Below, in pieces: positions 27,318 through 36,110 of a stretch of DNA of 64,000 nucleotides. This DNA comes from Streptomyces sp. RerS4. GTDB taxonomy: Bacteria > Actinomycetota > Actinomycetes > Streptomycetales > Streptomycetaceae. The stretch spans positions 4,326,501 through 4,390,500 of the forward strand of contig NZ_CP097322.1 of NCBI RefSeq assembly GCF_023515955.1, written 5' to 3'. Each line of letters starts with the position of its first letter. Positions within the stretch are counted from its first letter, which is position 1. Position numbers and translations under genes: made by a program. The notes under the pieces are model-generated. The model saw only the letters and a program-made list of their open reading frames with translations. It searched no databases and was not told the DNA's origin.

Positions 27318-27554
27318 CGGCGGGCCCGCGGGCCGATCGCCCCGAGCGCTCCCGTCCGCCATCGGCGGGCGGGGCGGCGCACCACCCCGCCGCACCCGGT
27401 GTGCGGCCGGGGATTGGCGGGGCGCAATCCGGGGGACGTGTCGCTTCGGGCGCGATGCCGCATCCTTGAGGTGTGCCGCATTCTTGGAGAGGTCGGGTCC
27501 CGGGGTCGAATCCCCGGGGACGACGATTCGGGCCGAGCGGAGGGGAGGGCGCAC
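27318..27554 (+). promoter_or_regulatory. bldM-shbA intergenic region with direct repeat and hairpin
   Basis: Two direct repeats, TGCCGCATCCTTGAGG (27456-27471) and TGCCGCATTCTTGGAG (27474-27489), are 18 bp apart. A hairpin GTCCCGGGG/CCCCGGGGAC at 27497-27521 follows, then the strong GGAGGGGAGGG ribosome binding site of shbA. Possible control sites for the sigma factor gene. Confidence 0.4.
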
Positions 27555-28277
27555 ATGACGAGCTCCGGCGCACCCGCTCATAACGCTTCGACGCACAACA
27601 CGGACACCGGTGCCGCGAATCCTCCGGCGCCAAGGCACCATGGATTGATGCGCGACGACGAGCCCCTGGGGTCCCCCGCGGCCACAGGCCCGACCGGCGC
27701 CGCCAAGGGCGGCAGTGCCGGTGCCGTCAGCGCGCTCGTACGCCGCGCCGTGGACGGCGACGAGCAGGCCACGCACGACCTCCTGGCCTTCGTGCACCCC
27801 CTCGCCATCCGCTACTGCCGCACCCGCCTGTCCCGCCTCCCGGGTGACGCTCGTCACTTCGTCGAGGACCTGGCGCAGGAGGTGTGCGTCGCCGTTCTGA
27901 TGGCGCTGCCCCGCTACCGCGACACCGGGCGCCCCTTCGAGGCGTTCGTCTTCGCCATCGCCGCGCACAAGGTCGCCGACCTCCAGCGGGCCGCCATGCG
28001 GCACCCGGGGAGCACGGCCGTCCCGTCCGACGAGATGCCGGAGCGGCCCGACGACTCGCTCGGCCCCGAGGAGCGGGCGCTGCTGAGCAGTGACGCCGCC
28101 TGGGCCAAGCAGCTGCTGGCGAACCTCCCGGAGAACCAGCGCGAGCTGCTGGTGCTGCGGGTCGCCGTCGGGCTGACCGCCGAGGAGACCGGGCAGATGC
28201 TCGGCATGTCGCCGGGCGCGGTGCGGGTCGCGCAGCACCGGGCGCTGAGCCGGCTGCGGGCGCTCGCCGAGCAGTAG
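27555..28277 (+). CDS. shbA: ECF sigma factor ShbA
   Basis: ECF-type sigma factor; its orthologue drives transcription of the principal sigma gene hrdB in Streptomyces. 240 residues. Ser/Thr/Ala-rich extension to about 55, region 2 (HFVEDLAQEVCVAVLMALPRY-type helix, seen as DLAQEVCVAVLMALP) and region 4 (LPENQRELLVLRVAVGLT and MSPGAVRVAQHRALSRLR). The ATG at 27555 was chosen for its strong ribosome binding site. Lies between bldM and guaB as in S. coelicolor. Confidence 0.88.
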   Translation: MTSSGAPAHNASTHNTDTGAANPPAPRHHGLMRDDEPLGSPAATGPTGAAKGGSAGAVSALVRRAVDGDEQATHDLLAFVHPLAIRYCRTRLSRLPGDARHFVEDLAQEVCVAVLMALPRYRDTGRPFEAFVFAIAAHKVADLQRAAMRHPGSTAVPSDEMPERPDDSLGPEERALLSSDAAWAKQLLANLPENQRELLVLRVAVGLTAEETGQMLGMSPGAVRVAQHRALSRLRALAEQ

Positions 28278-28338
28278 GCACCCGAATGGCCGCGCACCCG
28301 CATGGCCGCGCACCCGAATGGCCGGCGCACCCGAAGGG
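28277..28338. repeat. 16-bp tandem repeat, four units
   Basis: GGCACCCGAATGGCC, GCGCACCCGCATGGCC, GCGCACCCGAATGGCC and GGCGCACCCGAAGGG follow the shbA stop in tandem. Non-coding. The GGCC/GGCC content allows slipped hairpins, but no clear terminator is seen. Confidence 0.75.
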
Positions 28339-28464
28339 TCGCAGTGAGGCCGGATCCTCGTAGGAAGTGACGAAACTTCCGGTTGACCTTGGTCGTGGAA
28401 TGAGACGCGTCGGGATCCCGTTAGCATGGACATCCGCGCTGAGCAAGACCATTGGGAAGGTGTC

Positions 28465-29964
28465 ATGACTGCCGACGGAGTGCCCGACAAATTCGCCACG
28501 CTCGGACTGACCTACGACGACGTCCTGCTGCTGCCGGGCGCGTCGGACATGGCTCCGGACGCGATCGACACCTCTTCCCTCATCTCGCGCAACGTCCGCG
28601 TGAACGTGCCGCTGCTGTCGGCCGCCATGGACAAGGTCACCGAGGCCCGCATGGCCATCGCGATGGCCCGTCAGGGCGGCGTCGGCGTCCTGCACCGCAA
28701 CCTCTCCATCGTCGACCAGGCCAACCAGGTCGACCTGGTCAAGCGCTCCGAGTCCGGCATGGTCACCGACCCGATCACGGTGCACCCGGACGCGACGCTG
28801 GGCGAGGCCGACGAGCTGTGCGCGAAGTTCCGCATCTCCGGCGTCCCGGTCACCGACCCGGCGGGCAAGCTGCTCGGCATCGTCACCAACCGCGACATGG
28901 CCTTCGAGTCGGACCGCAGCCGCCAGGTGCGCGAGGTCATGACCCCGATGCCGCTGGTCACGGGCAAGGTCGGCATCTCCGGTGTCGACGCCATGGAGCT
29001 GCTGCGCCGCCACAAGATCGAGAAGCTTCCGCTGGTCGACGACGCGGGCATCCTCAAGGGCCTCATCACGGTCAAGGACTTCGTCAAGGCCGAGAAGTAC
29101 CCGAACGCCGCCAAGGACAAGGACGGCCGGCTGCTGGTCGGCGCGGCCGTCGGCGTCGCCGGTGACGCGTACGAGCGCGCCCAGGCGCTGATCGAGGCGG
29201 GCGCGGACTTCATCGTCGTCGACACCGCCCACGGTCACTCCCGTCTGGTCGGCGACATGGTCGCCAAGATCAAGTCGAACTCCGGCGTGGACGTCATCGG
29301 CGGCAACGTCGCCACCCGCGACGGCGCCCAGGCCCTCATCGACGCCGGCTGCGACGGCATCAAGGTCGGCGTCGGCCCCGGCTCCATCTGCACCACCCGC
29401 GTCGTCGCCGGCATCGGCGTCCCGCAGGTCACCGCGATCTACGAGGCCTCGCTGGCCGCCAAGGCCGCGGGCGTCCCGGTCATCGGCGACGGCGGCCTGC
29501 AGTACTCCGGCGACATCGCGAAGGCCCTGGTCGCCGGCGCCGACACGGTGATGCTCGGCTCGCTGCTCGCGGGCTGCGAGGAGTCCCCGGGCGAGCTGCT
29601 CTTCATCAACGGCAAGCAGTTCAAGTCCTACCGCGGCATGGGCTCGCTCGGCGCGATGCAGTCCCGCGGCGACCGCAAGTCGTTCTCCAAGGACCGCTAC
29701 TTCCAGGAGGGCGTGGGCGGCGACGACAAGCTCATCCCCGAGGGCATCGAGGGCCAGGTCCCCTACCGCGGCCCCCTCTCCGCGGTCGTCCACCAGCTGG
29801 TCGGCGGCCTGCGCCAGTCGATGTTCTACGTCGGCGGCCGGACGGTTCCCGAGCTCCAGGAGCGCGGCCGCTTCGTGCGCATCACCTCGGCGGGCCTCAA
29901 GGAGAGCCACCCGCACGACATCCAGATGACGGTCGAGGCGCCGAACTACTCCCGTAAGGGCTGA
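28465..29964 (+). CDS. guaB: Inosine-5'-monophosphate dehydrogenase
   Basis: Oxidises IMP to XMP, the controlling step of GMP synthesis. 499 residues. Barrel start TYDDVLLLPG, two CBS domains inserted at about 100-215, catalytic Cys in GPGSICTTR, and the flap with SRGDRKSF..RYFQEGV. Start ATG 28465 behind GGGAAGG. A TAGCAT hexamer at 28422-28427 may be the -10. Followed by a strong terminator and a paralogue; guaA lies 22 kb on. Confidence 0.97.
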   Translation: MTADGVPDKFATLGLTYDDVLLLPGASDMAPDAIDTSSLISRNVRVNVPLLSAAMDKVTEARMAIAMARQGGVGVLHRNLSIVDQANQVDLVKRSESGMVTDPITVHPDATLGEADELCAKFRISGVPVTDPAGKLLGIVTNRDMAFESDRSRQVREVMTPMPLVTGKVGISGVDAMELLRRHKIEKLPLVDDAGILKGLITVKDFVKAEKYPNAAKDKDGRLLVGAAVGVAGDAYERAQALIEAGADFIVVDTAHGHSRLVGDMVAKIKSNSGVDVIGGNVATRDGAQALIDAGCDGIKVGVGPGSICTTRVVAGIGVPQVTAIYEASLAAKAAGVPVIGDGGLQYSGDIAKALVAGADTVMLGSLLAGCEESPGELLFINGKQFKSYRGMGSLGAMQSRGDRKSFSKDRYFQEGVGGDDKLIPEGIEGQVPYRGPLSAVVHQLVGGLRQSMFYVGGRTVPELQERGRFVRITSAGLKESHPHDIQMTVEAPNYSRKG

Positions 29965-29974
29965 ACGGTGTGAG

Positions 29975-30014
29975 CGCCGAAGGGGCGGACCCGGCAGGGT
30001 CCGCCCCTTCGGCG
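29975..30014 (+). terminator. Terminator after guaB
   Basis: CGCCGAAGGGGCGGACCC, loop ggca, GGGTCCGCCCCTTCGGCG: perfect 18-bp stem, then tgtccg. Confidence 0.9.
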
Positions 30015-30097
30015 TGTCCGTACGGCGGTCACGGGGACGCGGGCGCCCGGCGTTCGGGGATACTGGACGGGCAGACCCTGAGGAAAGGCCACCACAC

Positions 30098-31222
30098 GTG
30101 ACTGAGATCGAGATCGGGCGCGGCAAGCGCGGCCGCCGGGCGTACGCCTTCGACGACATCGCCATCGTCCCCAGCCGGCGTACGCGGGACCCGAAGGAGG
30201 TCTCGATCGCCTGGCAGATCGACGCGTACCGCTTCGAGCTCCCCTTCCTGGCCGCCCCCATGGACTCCGTGGTCTCCCCGCAGACCGCGATCCGCATCGG
30301 CGAGCTCGGCGGCCTCGGCGTGCTGAACCTCGAAGGCCTGTGGACCCGCTACGAGGACCCGCAGCCGCTCCTCGACGAGATCGCGGAGCTGGACGAGGCG
30401 AGCGCGACCCGCCGCCTCCAGGAGATCTACTCCGCGCCGATCCAGGCGGACCTGATCCGGCAGCGGATCAAGGAGGTGCGCGACTCCGGCGTCGTCACCG
30501 CCGCCGCGCTCTCCCCGCAGCGCACCGCCGAGTTCTCCAAGGCCGTCGTCGAGGCGGGCGTGGACATCTTCGTCATCCGCGGCACCACCGTGTCGGCGGA
30601 GCACGTCTCCGGCGCCGCCGAACCGCTGAACCTCAAGCAGTTCATCTACGAGCTCGACGTCCCCGTCATCGTCGGCGGCTGCGCCACCTACACGGCGGCC
30701 CTGCACCTGATGCGCACCGGCGCGGCCGGTGTCCTCGTCGGCTTCGGCGGCGGCGCGGCGCACACCACGCGCAACGTGCTCGGCATCCAGGTCCCGATGG
30801 CCACGGCCGTCGCGGACGTGGCCGCGGCCCGCCGCGACTACATGGACGAGTCCGGCGGCCGTTACGTGCACGTCATCGCCGACGGCGGCGTGGGCTGGTC
30901 CGGCGACATCCCGAAGGCCGTCGCCTGCGGCGCCGACGCCGTGATGATGGGCTCCCCGCTGGCCCGCGCCACCGACGCGCCCGGCAAGGGCAACCACTGG
31001 GGCATGGAGGCCGTCCACGAGGACGTGCCGCGCGGCAAGAAGGTCGACCTCGGTACGGTCGGCACCACCGAGGAGATCCTCACCGGCCCGTCGCACACCC
31101 CGGACGGTTCGATGAACTTCTTCGGCGCGCTGCGCCGCTCGATGGCCACCACCGGCTACAGCGAGCTCAAGGAGTTCCAGCGGGTCGAGATCACGATCGC
31201 GGACTCGCAGCACAGCCGCTGA
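30098..31222 (+). CDS. guaB3: GuaB3 family IMP dehydrogenase-related protein
   Basis: 374 residues, IMPDH-type barrel without CBS domains. RAYAFDDIAIVPSRRTRDP resembles the IMPDH start and FLAAPMDSVV is conserved. The loop that is GPGSICTTR in GuaB reads GGGAAHTTR here (30745-30771), so the usual catalytic Cys is absent at that place. Further GVGWSGDIPKAVACGADAVMMGS-type phosphate site (seen as GGVGWSGDIPKA). Activity in actinobacteria is uncertain. GTG start behind AGGAAAGG; own terminator. Confidence 0.85.
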   Translation: MTEIEIGRGKRGRRAYAFDDIAIVPSRRTRDPKEVSIAWQIDAYRFELPFLAAPMDSVVSPQTAIRIGELGGLGVLNLEGLWTRYEDPQPLLDEIAELDEASATRRLQEIYSAPIQADLIRQRIKEVRDSGVVTAAALSPQRTAEFSKAVVEAGVDIFVIRGTTVSAEHVSGAAEPLNLKQFIYELDVPVIVGGCATYTAALHLMRTGAAGVLVGFGGGAAHTTRNVLGIQVPMATAVADVAAARRDYMDESGGRYVHVIADGGVGWSGDIPKAVACGADAVMMGSPLARATDAPGKGNHWGMEAVHEDVPRGKKVDLGTVGTTEEILTGPSHTPDGSMNFFGALRRSMATTGYSELKEFQRVEITIADSQHSR

Positions 31223-31244
31223 TCGCGTTCGCACGTGAACGGAT

Positions 31245-31284
31245 GAAGGGCCCGGCCCCCCTCGCGAGGGGGGCCGGGCCCTTC
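31245..31284 (+). terminator. Terminator after guaB3
   Basis: GAAGGGCCCGGCCCCCCTC and GAGGGGGGCCGGGCCCTTC form an 18-19 bp perfect stem around a CGCG tip. Confidence 0.9.
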
Positions 31285-31334
31285 GGCGTGCCGGGAAGTG
31301 CCGATCAGCCTTCCGCCGGTCAGCCTCCCGCCGA

Positions 31335-33116
31335 TCAGCCTTCGCCGCGCCGGCGCTTGCGCAGCTTCCACGCCCACATGGAGGCGGCGCAGCCCGTCAG
31401 GGTCCCCATGATGGCGAGCGCCGCCCAGTCCGGGCCCTGCGGACTCAGTTCGGGGTCGAACTCGGCGAGCACGGCCAGGGCGGTGAAGCCGCCCACCAGC
31501 ACGGTGAGGGTGCCCAGGAACCAGATCCAGGCCGTGAGGGCGGCGCTGCGCTTCGCAGGCGCGGTCGGCGCCGCCGCCGCGGCGGTGGGCTGGGGGATGC
31601 GGGACGGGTCGCGGGGCGGCATGGTGACCACCGCGGCGGGCGGGACGCCGGCGTCCAGCGGGGCCAGCTCGGCGGCGGTGATGCCGTGGAGGGTCGGTTC
31701 GACGGCCAGGGTGAGGCCGTCGTGGCCGATCAGGTGGCGGGCGCCGTCGGGGAAGACGTACATCAGGGAGCACTCGGCGTAGCGGATGGTGATCTGCGCG
31801 TCGGGCCCGGTCAGGCTGACGCCGTCGGCCGCGACGAGGAGCGCCGTGGCGCGGTCGGCCACGGCCGTGTAGCGCCGGCCGGTGACGATGTCCGCGGAGC
31901 CGGTGGGGGCGGCGGCGAGGCCGGCCCAGTCCAGGTTCCGGCCGGGGACCTGCATCAGGGCGTCGGCCCATACGTCGCGGGCGACCCGGCGCAGGTCGGC
32001 GACGGTGACGGCCTCGATGGCGGCGCGGGCCTCGGCGTCGGTCTGCGAGGGGTGGCGCAGCAGCAGGTTCATGGCTTCGCCGGGGAGCCGGGCGAGGGCG
32101 GGCTCCGAGGTGTCGAAGCGGGCGAGCGCGGTGGCCCGTACGGCGTCCAGGTCGGCCTGCTCGATGGTGCCGGCGCGCAGGGCGGCGAGGACGTCGACGA
32201 AGGCGCCGACCATGGCGTCCTGCCGGCGGGGCAGGGCGTCGGCGTAGGCGGTGACGGTCGCGAAGTCGCTGTCGCGGGGCTCGTACTCGGCGGCGGCGGT
32301 GTAGGAGTAGCCGCCCTTTTGGCGCAGCGCGCGGAAGAGCTCCTTGCCGAGGAGGTCGGTGAAGAGGGTGCCCGCGGTCGAGCGGGGGATGACGGCGGTC
32401 AGGACGACGACGCCGTCCTCGCCCACGAAGGAGGCGGGGGTGGTGGGCAGGGCGGAGGTGGGCGTGGGGGTGGGGTGCCAGGTGCCGGTGGGGAGGGTGA
32501 GGTCGAGGCCGTCGGGGACGGTGTCGGCGGTGATCCACAGGACGGCGTTCTCGGTGGTGAAACGGTTCGCCGCCCAGTCGCGGACGTTCGCGGCGGTGAG
32601 CCGGTGCAGGCCGGCCTCGGGGTAGCTGGTCAGGCCGTAGCCGCGGGAGCCGTAGCGCCACAGGGGCATGCCGTGCGCGGGGCCGTGGCCGCGGCCGGCG
32701 GCCTCGGTGCGCAGGATCTCCTTCTCGGTCTCCAGCCGGTCCAGCGGCAGGTCGCGCAGGGCGGCGCACACGCCGTTGAGGTACTCGACCACGTCGGCGG
32801 GGGTGCCGGTGACGTGGAAGTGGGTGTACACGGCGGCCGTGGCGCCGTTGTAGTGCAGATCGCCGAGGCCGTGCCGGTGCAGGGCGAGGTGCTCGACGAG
32901 GTGGGTGATGCCGCTGGTGGCGAGGGTCTCGTCGGCGCGACCGACGCGGAAGAGCAGTCCGGCGGTGACGGGGCCGGGGGTGGAGCGGCGGGCGAGGACG
33001 GTGCGGATGCCGCCGACGGTGGTGTGGATGATGCCGTCGGTTTCGGTGCCGGTGCCGGTGCCGGTGCCGGCTTCGGTCGCGCCGGTGGTGGTCGCGGGCG
33101 GGGTGTCGGTGCTCAT
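31335..33116 (-). CDS. M16-type zinc peptidase-like protein with C-terminal membrane anchor
   Basis: 593 residues. M16 inverted zinc motif HLVEH in GITHLVEHLALH (about residue 70), with the third ligand expected in the downstream ETEKEI helix (LDRLETEKEILRTEA-type segment). A second M16-like half has KGGYSYTAAAEYEP. Two hydrophobic helices at the C-terminus (about 515-545 and 560-580) end in KLRKRRR. A GGTGCC repeat near 33047-33070 encodes a Gly/Thr linker at the N-terminus. Transcribed after the 322-aa gene with an 11-bp gap. Substrate unknown. Confidence 0.8.
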   Translation of the reverse strand: MSTDTPPATTTGATEAGTGTGTGTETDGIIHTTVGGIRTVLARRSTPGPVTAGLLFRVGRADETLATSGITHLVEHLALHRHGLGDLHYNGATAAVYTHFHVTGTPADVVEYLNGVCAALRDLPLDRLETEKEILRTEAAGRGHGPAHGMPLWRYGSRGYGLTSYPEAGLHRLTAANVRDWAANRFTTENAVLWITADTVPDGLDLTLPTGTWHPTPTPTSALPTTPASFVGEDGVVVLTAVIPRSTAGTLFTDLLGKELFRALRQKGGYSYTAAAEYEPRDSDFATVTAYADALPRRQDAMVGAFVDVLAALRAGTIEQADLDAVRATALARFDTSEPALARLPGEAMNLLLRHPSQTDAEARAAIEAVTVADLRRVARDVWADALMQVPGRNLDWAGLAAAPTGSADIVTGRRYTAVADRATALLVAADGVSLTGPDAQITIRYAECSLMYVFPDGARHLIGHDGLTLAVEPTLHGITAAELAPLDAGVPPAAVVTMPPRDPSRIPQPTAAAAAPTAPAKRSAALTAWIWFLGTLTVLVGGFTALAVLAEFDPELSPQGPDWAALAIMGTLTGCAASMWAWKLRKRRRGEG

Positions 33117-33127
33117 GGGGGTCCTCT

Positions 33128-34096
33128 TCAGCCCTGGGCCAGTGCGGTCTTGCGGTGGCGGGCGAACGCGCCCGCGTGGTCGGCGCTGACGTAGCTCCAG
33201 GGGAACTCGGTGGCCCGGTCGCCGAGCGCCCGGAAGTGCGGGGCGGCGTCGGCGGGGCGGCCGGCGAGGCTGTGGGCGGCGGCGAAGGCGTTGTGCGCGG
33301 CGACCATCTGGTACGCGTCGGCGCGGGCGGCCGGGTGGAGTACGGAGCGGGCGGAGGCGGCGAGGAGTTCGGCCCGGGTGGCGGGCTCGCGCAGGTACTC
33401 CTCGGCGGCCTTCTTCGTCCGGTCCTGGGCGATGTCGAGGTAGCGCTCCATCTGGGCGACCGCGACGAGGGCGCCGTTCGGGGCGCCTTCGGGGGCGGCC
33501 GCCGCGCGGTCGCGGGCGTAGCCGTGGGCCTCCTCCCAGGTGCCGCCCCACTTGGGGCACAGCTGCTGGAGGAGTTGGCTCTGGGCGTTGAAGTGGTGGG
33601 GGTGGTGCTCGGCGAGCCGGTCGTGGCGGCGGCGGGCCTCGCTCTGGCCCAGTTCGAGTCCGCGCGCGCTGATCAGGCGCAGGTACCAGGCGAGGGCGTC
33701 GCGGGGGTGGGCGGCGCAGACGTCGATGAGCAGGATCTCGGCGCGCCTGAGGTGGGCGTGGAAGGCGTCGAACTGTTCGCGCGTCACGTGCTCGGCGCGG
33801 GCGTCGCTCCGGATCTCCCAGCCGCGCAGGATGAGGTGGTTGGCGAGCAGGACGTTCGGCAGCGGGTCGTCGGGGCGTCGGGACGCGAGGTCCTGAAGGA
33901 ACGTTTCTGCGTCGGGGGTTTCGGCGACGGCCCAGCAGGCGAGGGCACGGTCGTCCTCGTCGGGGAGCGATGCGAAGGCGGCGATCACGGCGTCCCCGTC
34001 CTTGCGCAGGACGGCGGCGCGGAGGGCGGCCAGGGCCGGGAAGTGCTCGGTGGGGTCGACGAGGGGCCGGCCGAGCGGCGGGGTGGATGCGGACAC
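33128..34096 (-). CDS. Alpha-helical protein of unknown function
   Basis: 322 residues, GTG start at 34096. Ala-, Leu-, His- and Arg-rich, predicted almost all helical with TPR-like spacing (LANHLILRGWEIRSDAR, AWYLRLISARGLELGQ, ERYLDIAQDRTKKAAEEYL-type segments). No motif, signal or membrane helix was seen. Probably transcribed with the M16-type gene 11 bp downstream. Confidence 0.7.
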   Translation of the reverse strand: MSASTPPLGRPLVDPTEHFPALAALRAAVLRKDGDAVIAAFASLPDEDDRALACWAVAETPDAETFLQDLASRRPDDPLPNVLLANHLILRGWEIRSDARAEHVTREQFDAFHAHLRRAEILLIDVCAAHPRDALAWYLRLISARGLELGQSEARRRHDRLAEHHPHHFNAQSQLLQQLCPKWGGTWEEAHGYARDRAAAAPEGAPNGALVAVAQMERYLDIAQDRTKKAAEEYLREPATRAELLAASARSVLHPAARADAYQMVAAHNAFAAAHSLAGRPADAAPHFRALGDRATEFPWSYVSADHAGAFARHRKTALAQG

Positions 34097-34219
34097 GCGC
34101 GGATCATATGACCGGGATCGGCCCCTGACCAGGGCTTTCGGCTGGCGATGCGATCCGCGCGGGCTCGTCCGCGCGGGTGGTGCGTAGGGGTGGTGCGAAA
34201 GGTGGTGCGAAGGGGCGGG

Positions 34220-34687
34220 TCAGTCGGCGATCTTGCGGGAGACCTGGAAGGCCGCGTAGCCGCCGATGGCGAGGAAGAGGTACGTCAGCGGGTTCGCGTC
34301 GGTCTTCCAGGCCTCGATGAGGGCGGAGGTGTCCTCCAGGAGGATGTCGACGGCGCTGACGTCCAGCGCGTCGGCGGCGATCAGGGCGAGGCCGAACATC
34401 TGGCCCGCGAGGACGGCGACGACCGACAGCAGGGCGCCGAGGACCGGCAGGACGGCGTTGCGGCCGCCGACCTTGCCCGCCGCGAAGCCGATGAGGGCGC
34501 CGACGCCGACGGCCGCGTAGCCGATCTCGCGCTCGGTGCCCTTGATGATCGCGCCGTAGACGCCGATGGCGACGAGCGCGGCGACGACGGCCGCCACGAT
34601 GCCGAGGCCGACGTTGCCACGGGCCGGAGCCGGGGCCGGGGCCTCGGTGTAGGAGGCGGGCGCGGGCGGCTGGAAGTTCTGGCTCAT
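34220..34687 (-). CDS. Membrane protein, four predicted helices
   Basis: 155 residues. Pro/Ala-rich N-terminus (SQNFQPPAPASYTEAPAPAP), then hydrophobic segments at about 27-48, 55-70, 78-100 and 128-148. No family recognised. ATG 34687 was chosen over the further upstream start; GGGGGGG lies just upstream. Between it and the next gene (34104-34219) is a three-copy ggtggtgcg repeat. Confidence 0.65.
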   Translation of the reverse strand: MSQNFQPPAPASYTEAPAPAPARGNVGLGIVAAVVAALVAIGVYGAIIKGTEREIGYAAVGVGALIGFAAGKVGGRNAVLPVLGALLSVVAVLAGQMFGLALIAADALDVSAVDILLEDTSALIEAWKTDANPLTYLFLAIGGYAAFQVSRKIAD

Positions 34688-34880
34688 GTGGGAAATCCCC
34701 CCCAGGGATTCGGACGCACGCATGTCGGTCAGGCATAAGTGCGGGATAAGTGACGCCGCAGGCTAACAGGCCCTACCGACATCCGACGGGTGGATTTCGC
34801 GCGGATGAACGGACCGGTGCAGGACGTGACCTGACCGCTATCCGGCCGTGACCCGGGGGGTTCCCGGGACGGGGGTGGCG
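34688..34880. other. Intergenic region, no gene seen
   Basis: 193 bp between the dehydrogenase stop and the small membrane-protein start, both on the minus strand. Contains a weak CCCGG..CCGGG hairpin near 34852-34874 that may end the dehydrogenase transcript. Nothing else recognised. Confidence 0.4.
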
Positions 34881-36110
34881 TCAGAGGCGGTGGGCCGCGC
34901 CGGCGGGGCTGGCGCCCCGGGTGTCGAGCAGCAGCTGCGCCTTCACCGCGAGGCCCTGGAGGTCGTACGTGCGGTGGTGCTGGAGCAGGATCGTCAGGTC
35001 GGCGTTGGCGGCGGCCTCGTAGAGCGAATCGGCGCGCGGGACGGGCTGGTCGCGCACCCGCCAGCCCGTGATGTACGGGTCGTGGTAGCTGATCAGGGCG
35101 CCGAGGTCGAGGAGGCGGCTGGCGATCTCGCGGGCCGGGGAGCCCTCCTGGTCGGCGAGGTCGGGCTTGTAGGTGACCCCGAGCAGCAGGACCCGGGCGC
35201 CGCGCGCGGACTTGCCGTGCTCGTTCAGCAGGGTGGCCGACCGCTGGATGACGTACTGCGGCATCCGGTTGTTGATCTCCTGCGCCAGGCCGACCATGCG
35301 CAGGGGGTGGCCGGGGGTGCGGGTGGTGTGGGGGAGGTAGTTGGGGTCGAGGGGGACGCCATGGCCGCCGACGCCGGGGCCGGGGCGGAAGGCCTGGAAG
35401 CCGTACGGCTTGGTCTCGGCGCAGCGGATGACGTCCCAGAGGTCGACGCCGAGGTCGTGGCACAGGACCGCCATCTCGTTCATGAGGGCGATGTTGACGT
35501 GCCGGTAGTTGGTCTCCAGCAGTTGCACGGTCTCGGCCTCGCGCAGGCCCCGGGCGCGGACGACCTTCTCGGTGAGGCGGGCGTAGAAGGCGTGCGCGGA
35601 CTCGGTGCAGGCGGGGGTGAGGCCGCCGATCACCTTGGGGGTGTTGGTGATGCCGTGGGTGCGGTTGCCGGGGTCGAGGCGGCTGGGGGAGTAGGCCAGG
35701 TGGAAGTCGCGGCCGGCCCGCAGGCCGGAGCCTTCTTCGAGGACGGGGCGGAGGTAGTCCTCGGTGACGCCCGGGTGGACCGCGGATTCGAGGATGACGG
35801 TGGTGTGGGGGCGCAGGCGGGCGGCGAGGGTGCGCCCCGCCGCGCCGACGGCCCCGAGGTCGAGCGCCCGGTCGGCGCCGAGGTGGGTGGGGGCGCAGAT
35901 GACGGCGGTGCGGACCCGGCCGAGTTCGGCGGGGTTGGTGGTCACCCGGAAGCCGGCCGCCGACATGCGGCGGATCTCGGCGGCGGTGAGACTGCTGTCC
36001 GTGGCGGGGCCGCTGTCGTAGCCGACGGTCTCGATTCCGGCGGCTACGGCCGCCTGGGCGAGGGGGAGGCCGAGGTGGCCGAGTCCGATGACGGCGAGAT
36101 CTGCGGGCAT
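34881..36110 (-). CDS. UDP-sugar (ManNAc/Glc-type) dehydrogenase lacking the catalytic Cys
   Basis: 409 residues with the three domains of the UDP-glucose/UDP-ManNAc dehydrogenase family: NAD-binding VIGLGHLGLPLA, the ETVQLLETNYRHVNIALMNE-type central helix (seen as LLETNYRHVNIALMNE) and the C-terminal UDP-binding LLLGVTYKPDLADQEGSPA-type region (VTYKPDLADQEGSPA). The catalytic Cys motif GGHCxPxDP reads GGHGVPLDP; the Gly codon is GGC at 35358-35360. Such an enzyme should not complete both oxidation steps. Isolated gene; no other surface-sugar genes beside it. Confidence 0.8.
   Translation of the reverse strand: MPADLAVIGLGHLGLPLAQAAVAAGIETVGYDSGPATDSSLTAAEIRRMSAAGFRVTTNPAELGRVRTAVICAPTHLGADRALDLGAVGAAGRTLAARLRPHTTVILESAVHPGVTEDYLRPVLEEGSGLRAGRDFHLAYSPSRLDPGNRTHGITNTPKVIGGLTPACTESAHAFYARLTEKVVRARGLREAETVQLLETNYRHVNIALMNEMAVLCHDLGVDLWDVIRCAETKPYGFQAFRPGPGVGGHGVPLDPNYLPHTTRTPGHPLRMVGLAQEINNRMPQYVIQRSATLLNEHGKSARGARVLLLGVTYKPDLADQEGSPAREIASRLLDLGALISYHDPYITGWRVRDQPVPRADSLYEAAANADLTILLQHHRTYDLQGLAVKAQLLLDTRGASPAGAAHRL

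Noticed and set aside
27497..27521. T-arm-like GGGGTCGAATCCCC suggesting a tRNA
   Set aside because: The T loop is one base short, and there is no acceptor, D or anticodon arm around it; kept as a hairpin only.
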